Source of the DNA: UBA7692 sp964650845
Lineage (GTDB): Bacteria; Bacteroidota; Bacteroidia; Chitinophagales; LD1
Direction of reading: 5' to 3'
Assembly: GCA_964650845.1 (NCBI GenBank)
Contig: CAZYXR010000004.1
Span: 1-64,000, forward strand
DNA length: 64,000 nucleotides
Position 1 is the first letter of the stretch, and each line of letters starts with the position of its first letter. Positions 31,234 through 40,367 of this stretch are shown one piece after another. Under the pieces are notes generated by a model. That model did not search any database. It was not told where the DNA came from and worked only from the letters and a program-made list of their open reading frames with translations. A program made the translations under genes and the position numbers.

Positions 31234-33879
31234 ATGGATTGGGAAAGAAGGACGACAGGCTTACTATTGAACCGATTCGCACTTATATTGCTTTTGCTCA
31301 TAGCCCATAGCTCATGTCTCATAGCGCAAACGGTTATGGACTACTCCACTTCAAAAGAATATGAAATAGCCAATATTAAAGTAGAGGGAACAAAATTTTT
31401 AGACGATAAAATTCTTACCACACTTTCGGGTTTGCGCGTGGGCGATAAACTAAAAGTGCCTGGCGAAGGAATTTCAAAAGCAATAAAAAATTTATGGAAG
31501 CAAAGACTCTTTGCTTTTGTATCGGTAGAAGTAGAAAGAATTGATGGCGATTTTATTTTTCTGATAATAAAGTTGGAGGAACGCCCGCGCATTTCGCGCT
31601 ATTCTGTAAAGGGTGTAAAGTCGGGCGATTTAGAAGAGCTTAAAAAGAAAATTGATTTGCGTGCCGGTAGCATACTTACCGAAAGTGTAAAAAGCCAAGC
31701 CATTACAGCCGTAAAATCGTATTACATTGATAAAGGCTACCTGAACACCATTGTAGAAGTGCGCGAAAGAAAAGATTCGTTGATACCCAATAGTGTGAAA
31801 GTAGATTTGTGGGTAGATAAAGGACAGCGTGTAAAAATCAACTACATCAATTTTTCGGGTGTGGAGCAGGTTACAGAAAACAAGCTGCGCAACACCATGA
31901 AAGACACCAAAGAGAAAGTAAAATTCGATTTGGATGAAATCCTTAGTTTTAAGAAAAATATTAGAGATACCACATTGCGCAAGCATTGGTATCGTTTGTT
32001 AGAAATTTCGCCTACGCGTATTTACGATTATGTAGATCGCTTTGCGAATTTGAACTTCTTTAAAAGCTCAAAATTTAAGCGCAGAGAATACGAAGACGAT
32101 AAGCGCAAAATAGTCGATTACTACAACACCCAGGGTTTTCGCGATGCTTCTATTGTTTACGATTCGGTTTACTCTACCGACTCGCGCAATTTGAACATTT
32201 ACATTGCCGTAGATGAAGGCCGCAGGTACTATTTCCGAAACATTTTTTTGAATGGCAACACCAAATATTCCGATTCGTTGATTTATAGAATCATCAACAT
32301 AAAACGCGGTGATATCTACAATCAAAAAGCCTTAGACGAAAAATTGTTTATGAGCCAAACCGGGGGCGATTTAAGTTCGCTATACATGGATGACGGCTAC
32401 TTGTTTTTTAGCGTAACACCACTTGAAGTAAATATTGATGGCGACTCGATAGATGTGGAATTGCGCATAAGCGAAGGGCCACAGGCCATTATCAAAGATG
32501 TGCGCATAATAGGCAACAACAAAACCAACGAAAAAGTAATTCGCAGAGAGCTTTACACCTTGCCGGGCAATAAGTTCAGCCGCTCCGATTTGTTGCGTTC
32601 GCAAAGGCAAATTATTAACCTCGGCTATTTCGACCCACAACAGTTGGATATGGTGCCAATACCCAACCCCGAAAAAGGAACTGTAGATATAGAATATCGT
32701 GTTACCGAAAAACCATCCGATCAATTGGAGTTATCGGCAGGCTGGGGCGGCCAAGGGCAGGGCTTGGTTGGTACACTGGGCTTAACTTTTACCAACTTTT
32801 CTATCCGAAATATCATCAACAAAAAGGCATGGAATCCTTTGCCATCGGGCGATGGGCAAAGGTTAAGCATTCGTGTGCAAAGCTCGGGTTTGCAGGCGCA
32901 GTTCTACACTTTCTCTTTTACCGAGCCGTGGCTGGGTGGCAAAAAACCCAATGCTTTTACTGTAAGTTTTAACCGCACAAGGCTGAACAATTTGGGGCTT
33001 GATAACAAAGTGCTTGGAAAATACTTAGCCACCTCGGCAACCGTGGCATTGGGCACGCGATTAAAAAAACCCGATGACTTTTTTACTGTGGAAGCCGCTC
33101 TCACCTATCAGCGCTACGAGTTGAGTAATTACACCAATTCGTTCTTTATTTTTGATAATGGAAATGCCAACAACTTGCATTTTTCATTTAATATTTCGCG
33201 CAACTCTATTGATGCACCTTTGTATCCAACGCGTGGCGCCAATTTTGATTTTACTGTAAGTACCACCTTGCCATATTCGTACATGTTTGCCGGGCGCAAA
33301 AATTTGGACTATACCAATCCCGACCTGCCCAAAGCCGATCGCTACCGTTGGGTAGAGTATCACAAATGGAAGTTTAAGGTTGATTGGTATGTAAATGTGT
33401 GGAAGAACCTGGTGATAAAAACCAGTGCCAAAATGGGATTTTTGGGTATGTATAATCCAAAAATTGGTCATTCTCCTTTCGAGCGTTTCGAGTTGGGTGG
33501 CGATGGAATTTCTAATGCGCAAATTCTTGGTCGCGACATTGTGAGTTTGCGTGGTTACCCGGTACTTACGCCCAATGGTGGTTCGCCTATTTACAACAAG
33601 TTTTCTTTCGAGGTGCGTTATCCGGTATCGCTTAACCCATCGGCTACCATTTATGCTTTGTTGTTTATGGATGGTGGAAATTATTGGAGCAACATCAGCG
33701 ACTATCGCCCTTACGATCTTAAAAAATCGGTTGGTGCTGGTGTGCGTGTATTTCTTCCGATGTTTGGTTTGCTTGGTTTCGACTATGGTTTAGGTTGGGA
33801 TCGCGCACCAAAAGCCGGCAAAAACATTTTTGCCAAGTATGGCGAGTTCCGTGTTGTGTTGGGCTTTGAGCCAGAGTAG
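31234..33879 (+). CDS. bamA: Outer-membrane protein assembly factor BamA
   Basis: BamA inserts beta-barrel proteins in the outer membrane. After a signal peptide (RFALILLLLIAHSSCLIAQ) come five POTRA domains, from EYEIANIKVEGTKFLDD to DIEYRVTEKPSDQLELSAGWG (about residues 45-510), and then a 16-stranded barrel ending GEFRVVLGFEPE. Barrel motif VSLRGYPV (like VRGF/Y of Omp85 proteins) is at about residue 770. I chose ATG 31234 because earlier starts (TTG 31162, ATG 31174) fall within the heptamer repeat; a sister ATG at 31226 is out of frame. It sits immediately after uppS, as is common in this phylum. Confidence 0.95.
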   Translation: MDWERRTTGLLLNRFALILLLLIAHSSCLIAQTVMDYSTSKEYEIANIKVEGTKFLDDKILTTLSGLRVGDKLKVPGEGISKAIKNLWKQRLFAFVSVEVERIDGDFIFLIIKLEERPRISRYSVKGVKSGDLEELKKKIDLRAGSILTESVKSQAITAVKSYYIDKGYLNTIVEVRERKDSLIPNSVKVDLWVDKGQRVKINYINFSGVEQVTENKLRNTMKDTKEKVKFDLDEILSFKKNIRDTTLRKHWYRLLEISPTRIYDYVDRFANLNFFKSSKFKRREYEDDKRKIVDYYNTQGFRDASIVYDSVYSTDSRNLNIYIAVDEGRRYYFRNIFLNGNTKYSDSLIYRIINIKRGDIYNQKALDEKLFMSQTGGDLSSLYMDDGYLFFSVTPLEVNIDGDSIDVELRISEGPQAIIKDVRIIGNNKTNEKVIRRELYTLPGNKFSRSDLLRSQRQIINLGYFDPQQLDMVPIPNPEKGTVDIEYRVTEKPSDQLELSAGWGGQGQGLVGTLGLTFTNFSIRNIINKKAWNPLPSGDGQRLSIRVQSSGLQAQFYTFSFTEPWLGGKKPNAFTVSFNRTRLNNLGLDNKVLGKYLATSATVALGTRLKKPDDFFTVEAALTYQRYELSNYTNSFFIFDNGNANNLHFSFNISRNSIDAPLYPTRGANFDFTVSTTLPYSYMFAGRKNLDYTNPDLPKADRYRWVEYHKWKFKVDWYVNVWKNLVIKTSAKMGFLGMYNPKIGHSPFERFELGGDGISNAQILGRDIVSLRGYPVLTPNGGSPIYNKFSFEVRYPVSLNPSATIYALLFMDGGNYWSNISDYRPYDLKKSVGAGVRVFLPMFGLLGFDYGLGWDRAPKAGKNIFAKYGEFRVVLGFEPE
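31297..31324 (+). repeat. Heptamer tandem repeat (CTCATAG-type, four copies) inside bamA signal peptide
   Basis: CTCATAG, CCCATAG, CTCATGT and CTCATAG are contiguous and encode LIAHSSCLIA at the end of the signal peptide. Two thirds of the possible reading frames of this repeat contain hydrophobic residues. Confidence 0.75.
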
Positions 33880-33912
33880 CGATTCGTGTGTTGTGTAGGC
33901 TTTCAGTTCTCG

Positions 33913-36798
33913 TTAAGCGGTTGCTTTTTGGGTCTTTTTCGGTTTCTCTTTTGTGAACAAGTTTGCTGTATATTTTTCATACAGTTCAAATAAAAACTCC
34001 ATTCTGTTGGCTTCGGTTGTAAATGCTTGTGGTCTGTAAGCAAAGTCCACGGCTTTATCCAACTCGTTGTGTGCTTTTACCAATGCAGGTGGCATGGTGA
34101 GCGGGTCGTAAAGATCAGCAAGTGAACTGTTAGGGAATGTTGCTCTGACATCCAGTACCTTTAGTGCTTTTTCTTCTATGGCTTTTACTTGCTTGTCTGT
34201 TGGTTGTTCGGGAAATGGATAATTGTTGTAAACCGCAGGTGAATAACTATAATCACTTTTTAATCTTCCACAAATGTATTTTACCCAAGACATATGCATA
34301 TGACTCATTAAGATACCAAACAAATAAACTGTTGCGTTTGGAATAATTATAAGCTTTTCGTGAGCAATAATGTTTGGTTCTAAAAATGAAATTGGAATGT
34401 AATTTCTGTTTCCCGATGAAACCCGAGCCATAGCCAAATAATTCGTAGAGGGTTGTCTGTCTTGTGTGAAAAGCATTGGATATTTTGCAAATTCTCTAAC
34501 ACTTGGTGTTGAACTTTTTAATCTTGCTTCTTTGACTTCTTCCAATCTTTTTAAAACCAATGGCATTTTTTTAAGTTCATCTGGGAGACAATTTTTTAGC
34601 CACAAAACATAACGAATAGAATTGTTCAATAACTCTTCGCCTCCAATGAATGGTAAAATCCATTTTTTTGACAAGGGTTCGTTCTTTTCAAAATATTCTT
34701 TTTCATCAAGCGTTAAAATCAATCTTGTTCCGTCTGTTGGCTGACTTCCTTTAAACATTTCGGGGAATTGATGAATTGGTTTTGACCTTGATTCAATAAA
34801 AATTTCCTTTCCGTCAAACAAATAGGCATTGATGTTTTTTGCCTTTATTGCGTGTGCTTCGCCTTTGATATCATCATAATCAAAAATGCGTTTTTCAGTT
34901 GTATCAAAATTAGCAAAGCCAACAATTACAACGTGAACACCTGCATTTCCTTTGGCTTCGTTATTCCATTTAAAAGTGCGGTGAGCAAAGTGAATTTTGA
35001 TATTATATTGTACAAAAAGCTGTTCCCACAAAATAGCTGCTTGTTCGCCTTGTACGATTGAATTGGTAGAAACAAAAGCGACTTTAATTTTTGTTCCTTG
35101 AATGTATTGTGCTGCTTTCAAATACCAAGCCGTAACATAATCTAAACGACCTGCTCGTTTTGCATCGCCAAAAACTCTTTCCATTCCCTTCTTTTGGGCT
35201 TCATTTCTCCATTGATGTCCAATAAAAGGCGGATTACCAATGATGTAATCGAACTTTTTTTCATAAGCTGTTTCGGGCTTTTTTCCTCTGTGAATTTCAA
35301 CTGTTTCTGTTTGCACATTAACCGTTTTATACTCTGCCACAGGTTCTTCTACCAAATAAATGTTAGCATGTTTTGCAACTACATTAATGGTGTTTACAGG
35401 GTTTAATAAACTTTGCCATTCTATTTCCAAAGCATCGCCATGAACAATTTTTGCAGCTTTTTTTAAAGGTAAACGCACAAAATATTGCCCAAACTCATTG
35501 CTGATTTGCATGTTCATTTGATGGTCAATAAGCCACATGGCAACTTGTGCAATTTGTGCCGGAAATTCTTCGTATTCAATGCCGCACATCATATCTACAT
35601 CCAGCCAAATAATTTCGCGCACATCTAAAAAACCTTGCCCGCTTTTATTCAATGTTCGCAAAATTTCAATTTCTAACAAACGTAATTCTCGGTAAGTAAT
35701 CACCAAGAAGTTTCCGCAACCACACGCAGGGTCAAGGAACTTGAGTGCGCTTAGTTTTTTATGAAATTCCGAGAGTTTGTTTTTGTTGTTTTTTACACCT
35801 TCAAATTCTTTCCAAAGGTCATCTAAAAAAAGCGGTTTAATGAGCTTTAAAATGTTGGATTCGCTGGTGTAGTGCGCACCTAAGTTTCTGCGTTCTTTTG
35901 GGTTCATTACGCTTTGAAACATGGAGCCAAAAATGGCGGGCGAAATTTTACTCCAGTCCATGTAGCAGCAATTCAGCAATGCTTGTCGCATTTTGCTGTC
36001 GAAACTTGCCGTAGGTAAGTTTTCTTCAAACAATTTTCCATTCACATACGGAAAGTCGGCAAGTTGTTCGTCAAGATTTTTATAGCGATTTTCTTTTGGC
36101 GTGTTTAGCACTTGAAACAATTCTTGCAGTTTGGCGGCAAGGTCGCTTCCGTCTTCGCTGGTGCGTTGTTCAATGTATTCTTGAAATTGTTGCTTGTTGA
36201 AAATGGTGGTGTCTTCGGCAAAAAGCAAAAACAAAACACGCACCAAATAAACTTCTAACGGATGCCCTGTATAACCGATTTCTTCCAATCGGTCGTGCAG
36301 CTTGCCCATTAGTTCGGTCGCTTTTATATTGGCTGGGTCTTGCTCTTTGTATTGCTTTTTTTGATAACCCAATAAGTAGCCAAAGTGCTGAACGTTTTTT
36401 ACAAGGTCGTTGAGTTGAAATTCTACTGTTGTGCCATCGCTAAGGTCGTAAAGCCTGAAGTTCTCAAAGTTTGAAACGAGGATGTATTTTGGAAGTTCGT
36501 GTTCTTTAAGACCGTGCGTATATTCAATGGCTTGTTCATAAGCTTTGTCAAGGTTTTTGCCCCGGCTTTTCATTTCTATTAAAACTGTTCCTTTCCAAAG
36601 CAGGTCAATGTAGCCGTCTTTGTCGTCCAATTTTTTTACTCTGTATTCAAAAGTTGAAACACGTTTGCTGCTAATGCCAAACACATTAAAAAACTCAACT
36701 AAGAATGGCTTTGCATCTGCATCTTCGTTTGCAGTACCGGCCCATTCTTTCGAGAATTTTAATGCTCTGTCTTTTATTTCGTTCCAGCTTAATGTCAT
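33913..36798 (-). CDS. MmeI-like (type IIL) restriction-modification protein
   Basis: This 961-residue fusion protein cuts and methylates DNA from one chain. The N-terminus has a PD-(D/E)xK-like nuclease core (D65 in GYIDLLWKG, E75 and K77 in VLIEMKSRG). A helical spacer follows, then the N6-adenine methyltransferase with motif I FLDPACGCGNF (near residue 355) and motif IV IGNPPFIGHQW (near 527). The last third is the target-recognition region. This order is that of MmeI-type enzymes. No partner R or S gene lies near. It is embedded between bamA and fahA, both core genes, and looks acquired. The site recognised cannot be read. Confidence 0.88.
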   Translation of the reverse strand: MTLSWNEIKDRALKFSKEWAGTANEDADAKPFLVEFFNVFGISSKRVSTFEYRVKKLDDKDGYIDLLWKGTVLIEMKSRGKNLDKAYEQAIEYTHGLKEHELPKYILVSNFENFRLYDLSDGTTVEFQLNDLVKNVQHFGYLLGYQKKQYKEQDPANIKATELMGKLHDRLEEIGYTGHPLEVYLVRVLFLLFAEDTTIFNKQQFQEYIEQRTSEDGSDLAAKLQELFQVLNTPKENRYKNLDEQLADFPYVNGKLFEENLPTASFDSKMRQALLNCCYMDWSKISPAIFGSMFQSVMNPKERRNLGAHYTSESNILKLIKPLFLDDLWKEFEGVKNNKNKLSEFHKKLSALKFLDPACGCGNFLVITYRELRLLEIEILRTLNKSGQGFLDVREIIWLDVDMMCGIEYEEFPAQIAQVAMWLIDHQMNMQISNEFGQYFVRLPLKKAAKIVHGDALEIEWQSLLNPVNTINVVAKHANIYLVEEPVAEYKTVNVQTETVEIHRGKKPETAYEKKFDYIIGNPPFIGHQWRNEAQKKGMERVFGDAKRAGRLDYVTAWYLKAAQYIQGTKIKVAFVSTNSIVQGEQAAILWEQLFVQYNIKIHFAHRTFKWNNEAKGNAGVHVVIVGFANFDTTEKRIFDYDDIKGEAHAIKAKNINAYLFDGKEIFIESRSKPIHQFPEMFKGSQPTDGTRLILTLDEKEYFEKNEPLSKKWILPFIGGEELLNNSIRYVLWLKNCLPDELKKMPLVLKRLEEVKEARLKSSTPSVREFAKYPMLFTQDRQPSTNYLAMARVSSGNRNYIPISFLEPNIIAHEKLIIIPNATVYLFGILMSHMHMSWVKYICGRLKSDYSYSPAVYNNYPFPEQPTDKQVKAIEEKALKVLDVRATFPNSSLADLYDPLTMPPALVKAHNELDKAVDFAYRPQAFTTEANRMEFLFELYEKYTANLFTKEKPKKTQKATA

Positions 36799-36846
36799 TC
36801 TTTTTATTGTTTTCTATTAGTCGGTTGTGTGCTTACTTCATTTTTT

Positions 36847-38106
36847 TCAAGCATGTGCCGAAAGTATTGTGCCTTTGCATTCGCCAAAGCCGATGCGCTT
36901 ATTGCCCGATTGTGCAAAGGCGCGTAAAGTAACAGTGTCGCCATCTTCCAAATATTTGCGCACCGAACCATCCGAAAGTGTAATTGGTTTTTTGCCACCT
37001 TCGGTAATTTCTAAAAACGAGCCTAACGAATCGGGCGTTGGCCCGCTAATGGTGCCGCTGGCATACAAATCGCCCACTTTAATGTTGCAGCCATTTACTG
37101 TGTGATGCGCCAATTGTTGGCGCATACTCCAATACAAATATTTCATGTTGCTGCGCGAAACAATTGCCGAAGCCCCACTTGCTGTAGTAAGTTCCACTTC
37201 AAGTTGAATATCGAAATTGTTGTTTCCGCTTTGTTGAAGATAGGATAACACTTCGGGATCTTGAGTAGGCGTAGGTACTCTACAATCATTCAATGCTTCA
37301 ATCGGCACTATCCAACACGAAGTTGTAGAGCCAAAATTTTTGCCTAAAAAAGGCCCCAGTGGCACGTATTCCCACTTTTGAATATCGCGCGCACTCCAAT
37401 CGTTAAAAACAAGTAAACCGAAAATATAATCTTCGGCAGAAGCAGTTGTTACCGATTCGCCCAAAGCTGTTTCCTTGCCTACAACAAATGCCATTTCCAG
37501 TTCAATATCTAAAGCCTTGCTTGCACCAAAAGAAGGTGCGGCAGCGTCATCGGTTTTTGTTTGCCCCTTTGGCCTGCGAATAGGTGTGCCGCTAACAACA
37601 ATTGAGGATGCGCGACCGTGGTAACCCACCGGAAGATGTTTCCAGTTTGGCAGCAACGGGTTATCGGGTCGAAACAGCTTGCCTACATTAGTGGCGTGTT
37701 CAATACTTGAATAAAAATCGGTATAGTTTGGCACATGAATGGGCAACAACATTTCGGCCTCGCTTTGCAAAACCAATGCTTCGTTTTTTAATGTATAATC
37801 ATCGCGCAGTTCTGCATTGTCATTTGCAAGCAATTCTTGCAATCGGGCGCGTACCTTGTTGGTAGTTGGTTTACCCAATGCAATAAAATCGTTCAATGTA
37901 GCTTTTGAAAACACATCTATATCTTTCACTATGCCGCTGAATTTTCCGGCTGCCGCCAACACATTCAAGTCAATGATATGTTCGCCAATGGCAACACCTG
38001 CGCGTGGGCTTTTATTGGGCAGTTTAAAAATTCCATAAGGTAGATTGTAAATAGAAAAATCTGATTCGGCAGGCACTTCTACCCAGCTTAATAGCACTTC
38101 GTTCAT
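36847..38106 (-). CDS. fahA: Fumarylacetoacetase
   Basis: This enzyme splits fumarylacetoacetate to fumarate and acetoacetate, the last step of tyrosine breakdown. The 419-residue protein shows the FAH N-terminal domain (SDFSIYNLPYGIF) and catalytic domain: DFYSSIEHATNVGKLFRP, YHGRASSIVVSGTPIRRPKG, then ELEMAFVVGKET (metal-binding Glu pair), FNDWSARDIQKWEYVPLGPF and SGTISGPTPDSLGS. Length and motifs are complete. It lies 48 bases before the MmeI-like gene with the same direction. A 124-base divergent gap separates it from the flippase-like gene. Confidence 0.95.
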   Translation of the reverse strand: MNEVLLSWVEVPAESDFSIYNLPYGIFKLPNKSPRAGVAIGEHIIDLNVLAAAGKFSGIVKDIDVFSKATLNDFIALGKPTTNKVRARLQELLANDNAELRDDYTLKNEALVLQSEAEMLLPIHVPNYTDFYSSIEHATNVGKLFRPDNPLLPNWKHLPVGYHGRASSIVVSGTPIRRPKGQTKTDDAAAPSFGASKALDIELEMAFVVGKETALGESVTTASAEDYIFGLLVFNDWSARDIQKWEYVPLGPFLGKNFGSTTSCWIVPIEALNDCRVPTPTQDPEVLSYLQQSGNNNFDIQLEVELTTASGASAIVSRSNMKYLYWSMRQQLAHHTVNGCNIKVGDLYASGTISGPTPDSLGSFLEITEGGKKPITLSDGSVRKYLEDGDTVTLRAFAQSGNKRIGFGECKGTILSAHA

Positions 38107-38230
38107 ATTTATTTTGGTTGTGTTTTGTGCTGTAAATAAAAGCGAAAAACATCAAGCATATCTGCTGTTCTTTTCACAAATATTCTTGCTGCATTTTCAT
38201 TATTGAGCAATTTGGTTTTTTCTTGTAGCA

Positions 38231-39322
38231 ATGTTGCAAGATGAAGTTATTGCTCCGCCAATAAAATGGAATCGAATATGGTTACCAGTATTGTTGAGCG
38301 CGGGAGTTTCATTCTATCTTATTTATTCCAATTTCAGCACCGAGGCACTTCATAAAATTGAGCTTTCGGGGCAGTTAGTAACAGGTTTGTTTTTTGCCTT
38401 GATTACTGTTTTGCTACGCGACATCACTTATATGTTTCGCATCAAAACAATTACCGGCAATACTTTGAGTTGGTGGGTAAGTTTGCAAGTAATTTTACTG
38501 TGGGAGTTTGGCAGTGCTATCACGCCAGGTGCTGTTGGTGGTATTGCATTGGCATTGTTTATTTTGCGCAAAGAAGGCATCAGCTATGGGCAAACAATTG
38601 CTACCATCATGCTTACAACTATTTTAGACAACTTAGCTTTTGTGTTGGTGTTTACTGGGCTTGTGGCATATTTTGGCACAAGCATGTTTGCCGTTGGTGC
38701 GCAGTGTGCCGATTTGGAAGGGCATCAGATTTTGTTGGGTTTACGCGCTATTTCGAAAGGTGCATGGATAGTTTACGGTGTGCAAATTGGCGCAACAGTT
38801 TTTCTGCTTTTGGGCTTGTTCATTAGCCCAAAGTTGGCAAAGCGGTTCTTTTATAAATTGGCATCGTGGCGCTTGCTGTCGCGCTTTCAAAACAGTTTGC
38901 AAAATTTGGGTAACGACTTGGTAGTTACTTCTGCCACATTTGCCAAACAGCCATTTTCGTTTTGGATAAAAATTATCGCCCTTACTTTAATAAGTTGGGT
39001 AAGCAGGTATGCATTAGCAAACGCTTTGATATTTGCCTTTGCAGATACAACATTAAACATGGGCGATATTTTTGCACGGCAATATGTATTGTGGTCGTTC
39101 CTTTTGCTGCCATCAACACCGGGTGCAAGCGGCTTGGCCGAGTTGAGTTTTATTGCCATGAACTGCGAGTTTATTCCGGCAGGCTTGTCGGCAACTGTTG
39201 CAACTGTTTGGCGGTTATACAATTACTATATCTACATCATACTTGGGGTTATAGTATTGCCAAAATGGTTGAAAAGGGTAACTACAAAAGGAGCGACAAT
39301 CAATACAAGTAAAACGCTGTAA
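38231..39322 (+). CDS. Flippase-like membrane protein (LPG synthase TM / UPF0104 family)
   Basis: This 363-residue polytopic membrane protein has about eight hydrophobic helices. The family signature LLWEFGSAITPGAVGGIALALFIL is followed by ATIMLTTILDNLAF, and LLPSTPGASGLAELSF appears near residue 295; such proline/glycine-rich motifs define the AglD/MprF-like lysylphosphatidylglycerol synthase transmembrane family. Members act as lipid flippases or export partners for glycan lipids, so a role in envelope lipid transport is plausible. Stop directly abuts the galE stop on the opposite strand (39322/39323). Confidence 0.85.
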   Translation: MLQDEVIAPPIKWNRIWLPVLLSAGVSFYLIYSNFSTEALHKIELSGQLVTGLFFALITVLLRDITYMFRIKTITGNTLSWWVSLQVILLWEFGSAITPGAVGGIALALFILRKEGISYGQTIATIMLTTILDNLAFVLVFTGLVAYFGTSMFAVGAQCADLEGHQILLGLRAISKGAWIVYGVQIGATVFLLLGLFISPKLAKRFFYKLASWRLLSRFQNSLQNLGNDLVVTSATFAKQPFSFWIKIIALTLISWVSRYALANALIFAFADTTLNMGDIFARQYVLWSFLLLPSTPGASGLAELSFIAMNCEFIPAGLSATVATVWRLYNYYIYIILGVIVLPKWLKRVTTKGATINTSKTL

Positions 39323-40336
39323 CTATCTATTGCGTTGCTCCCAAACCCATGCCGTGTGCATCATATCATCTAAACTGCGCGATGGATTCCAGCCTAAAAG
39401 TTGTTTTGCCTTATCGTTGTTGGCATAAATAGCAACTACATCACCTTCTCTGCGTGGTGCTTTGGTGTAGTTCAGTTTTGTGGCCGATACTCTTTCAAAA
39501 GATTCTATTGCTTCTAAGACCGTTACGCCATTGCCGGTACCAAGGTTGAATACTTCGCAGTTGCTTTTGCTTTTTTCGGCAATTGAAAATTGTAATGCTT
39601 TGGTATGCGCATTGGCAATATCCATTACATGAATGTAGTCGCGCACACAAGTGCCATCGCGTGTTGGGTAGTCGGTTCCAAACACACTAAAAGAAGAAAA
39701 TTTACCTATGGCAAAACCTGTGATGCGCGGCACCACAGCAGTTACTACTACGGTTGGGTTTTCGCCTATCAAGCCACTTTCGTGCGCACCCACGGGATTA
39801 AAATAACGCAGCAGAATATACTTATTTGCCGAAACTTTAGCTTGGGCTTTAATGATTTCTTCACCAATTTGTTTGGTGTGTGCATAAGGGCTTTCGGCTT
39901 GTTGAAAAGCGGTGGCTTCGGTAACGGGCAAGTCGGTAGCATTGCCATAAACCGAACAAGACGAAGAAAACACAAAATGCTTAACTCCATACGCTTCGGT
40001 AAGGCGCAAAAGATTGGTGAGCGAAGTAAGGTTGTTGTGGTAATAGGCTAAAGGTTTTTCAACCGACTCGGGCACACTTTTAAAAGCAGCAAAATGAATA
40101 ACTCCGGTAAAATTATTTTCATCAAATACTTTTTTCACGGCATCGAAATCGCATAAATCTATTGCATAGTTGGTGATGCTTTTACCTACAATTTTTGAAA
40201 CCGATTGCATGGTTTGGGGTTGCGAGTTGCTGCAATTATCAATACTTACAACATCAAATCCGTTTTCTACTAAGTCAATAACTGTGTGTGAACCTATGTA
40301 GCCGCAGCCACCTGTTACTAATATTTTTGCTTGCAT
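39323..40336 (-). CDS. galE: UDP-glucose 4-epimerase
   Basis: GalE interconverts UDP-glucose and UDP-galactose using bound NAD, feeding polysaccharide synthesis. The 337-residue protein begins ILVTGGCGYIGSH (dinucleotide motif), followed by HFAAFKSVPES, SSSCSVYG, YAHTKQIGEE (Y-x3-K), LLRYFNPVGAHESG, RDGTCVRDYIHV and FNLGTGNG. All the extended-SDR epimerase marks are present. It is convergent with the flippase-like gene. Upstream, GCGCAAAG on the plus strand resembles an inverted -7 element without the usual TA. Confidence 0.95.
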   Translation of the reverse strand: MQAKILVTGGCGYIGSHTVIDLVENGFDVVSIDNCSNSQPQTMQSVSKIVGKSITNYAIDLCDFDAVKKVFDENNFTGVIHFAAFKSVPESVEKPLAYYHNNLTSLTNLLRLTEAYGVKHFVFSSSCSVYGNATDLPVTEATAFQQAESPYAHTKQIGEEIIKAQAKVSANKYILLRYFNPVGAHESGLIGENPTVVVTAVVPRITGFAIGKFSSFSVFGTDYPTRDGTCVRDYIHVMDIANAHTKALQFSIAEKSKSNCEVFNLGTGNGVTVLEAIESFERVSATKLNYTKAPRREGDVVAIYANNDKAKQLLGWNPSRSLDDMMHTAWVWEQRNR

Positions 40337-40367
40337 TTTTTTCTTTATTGGGTGCGCAAAGAAAGAA

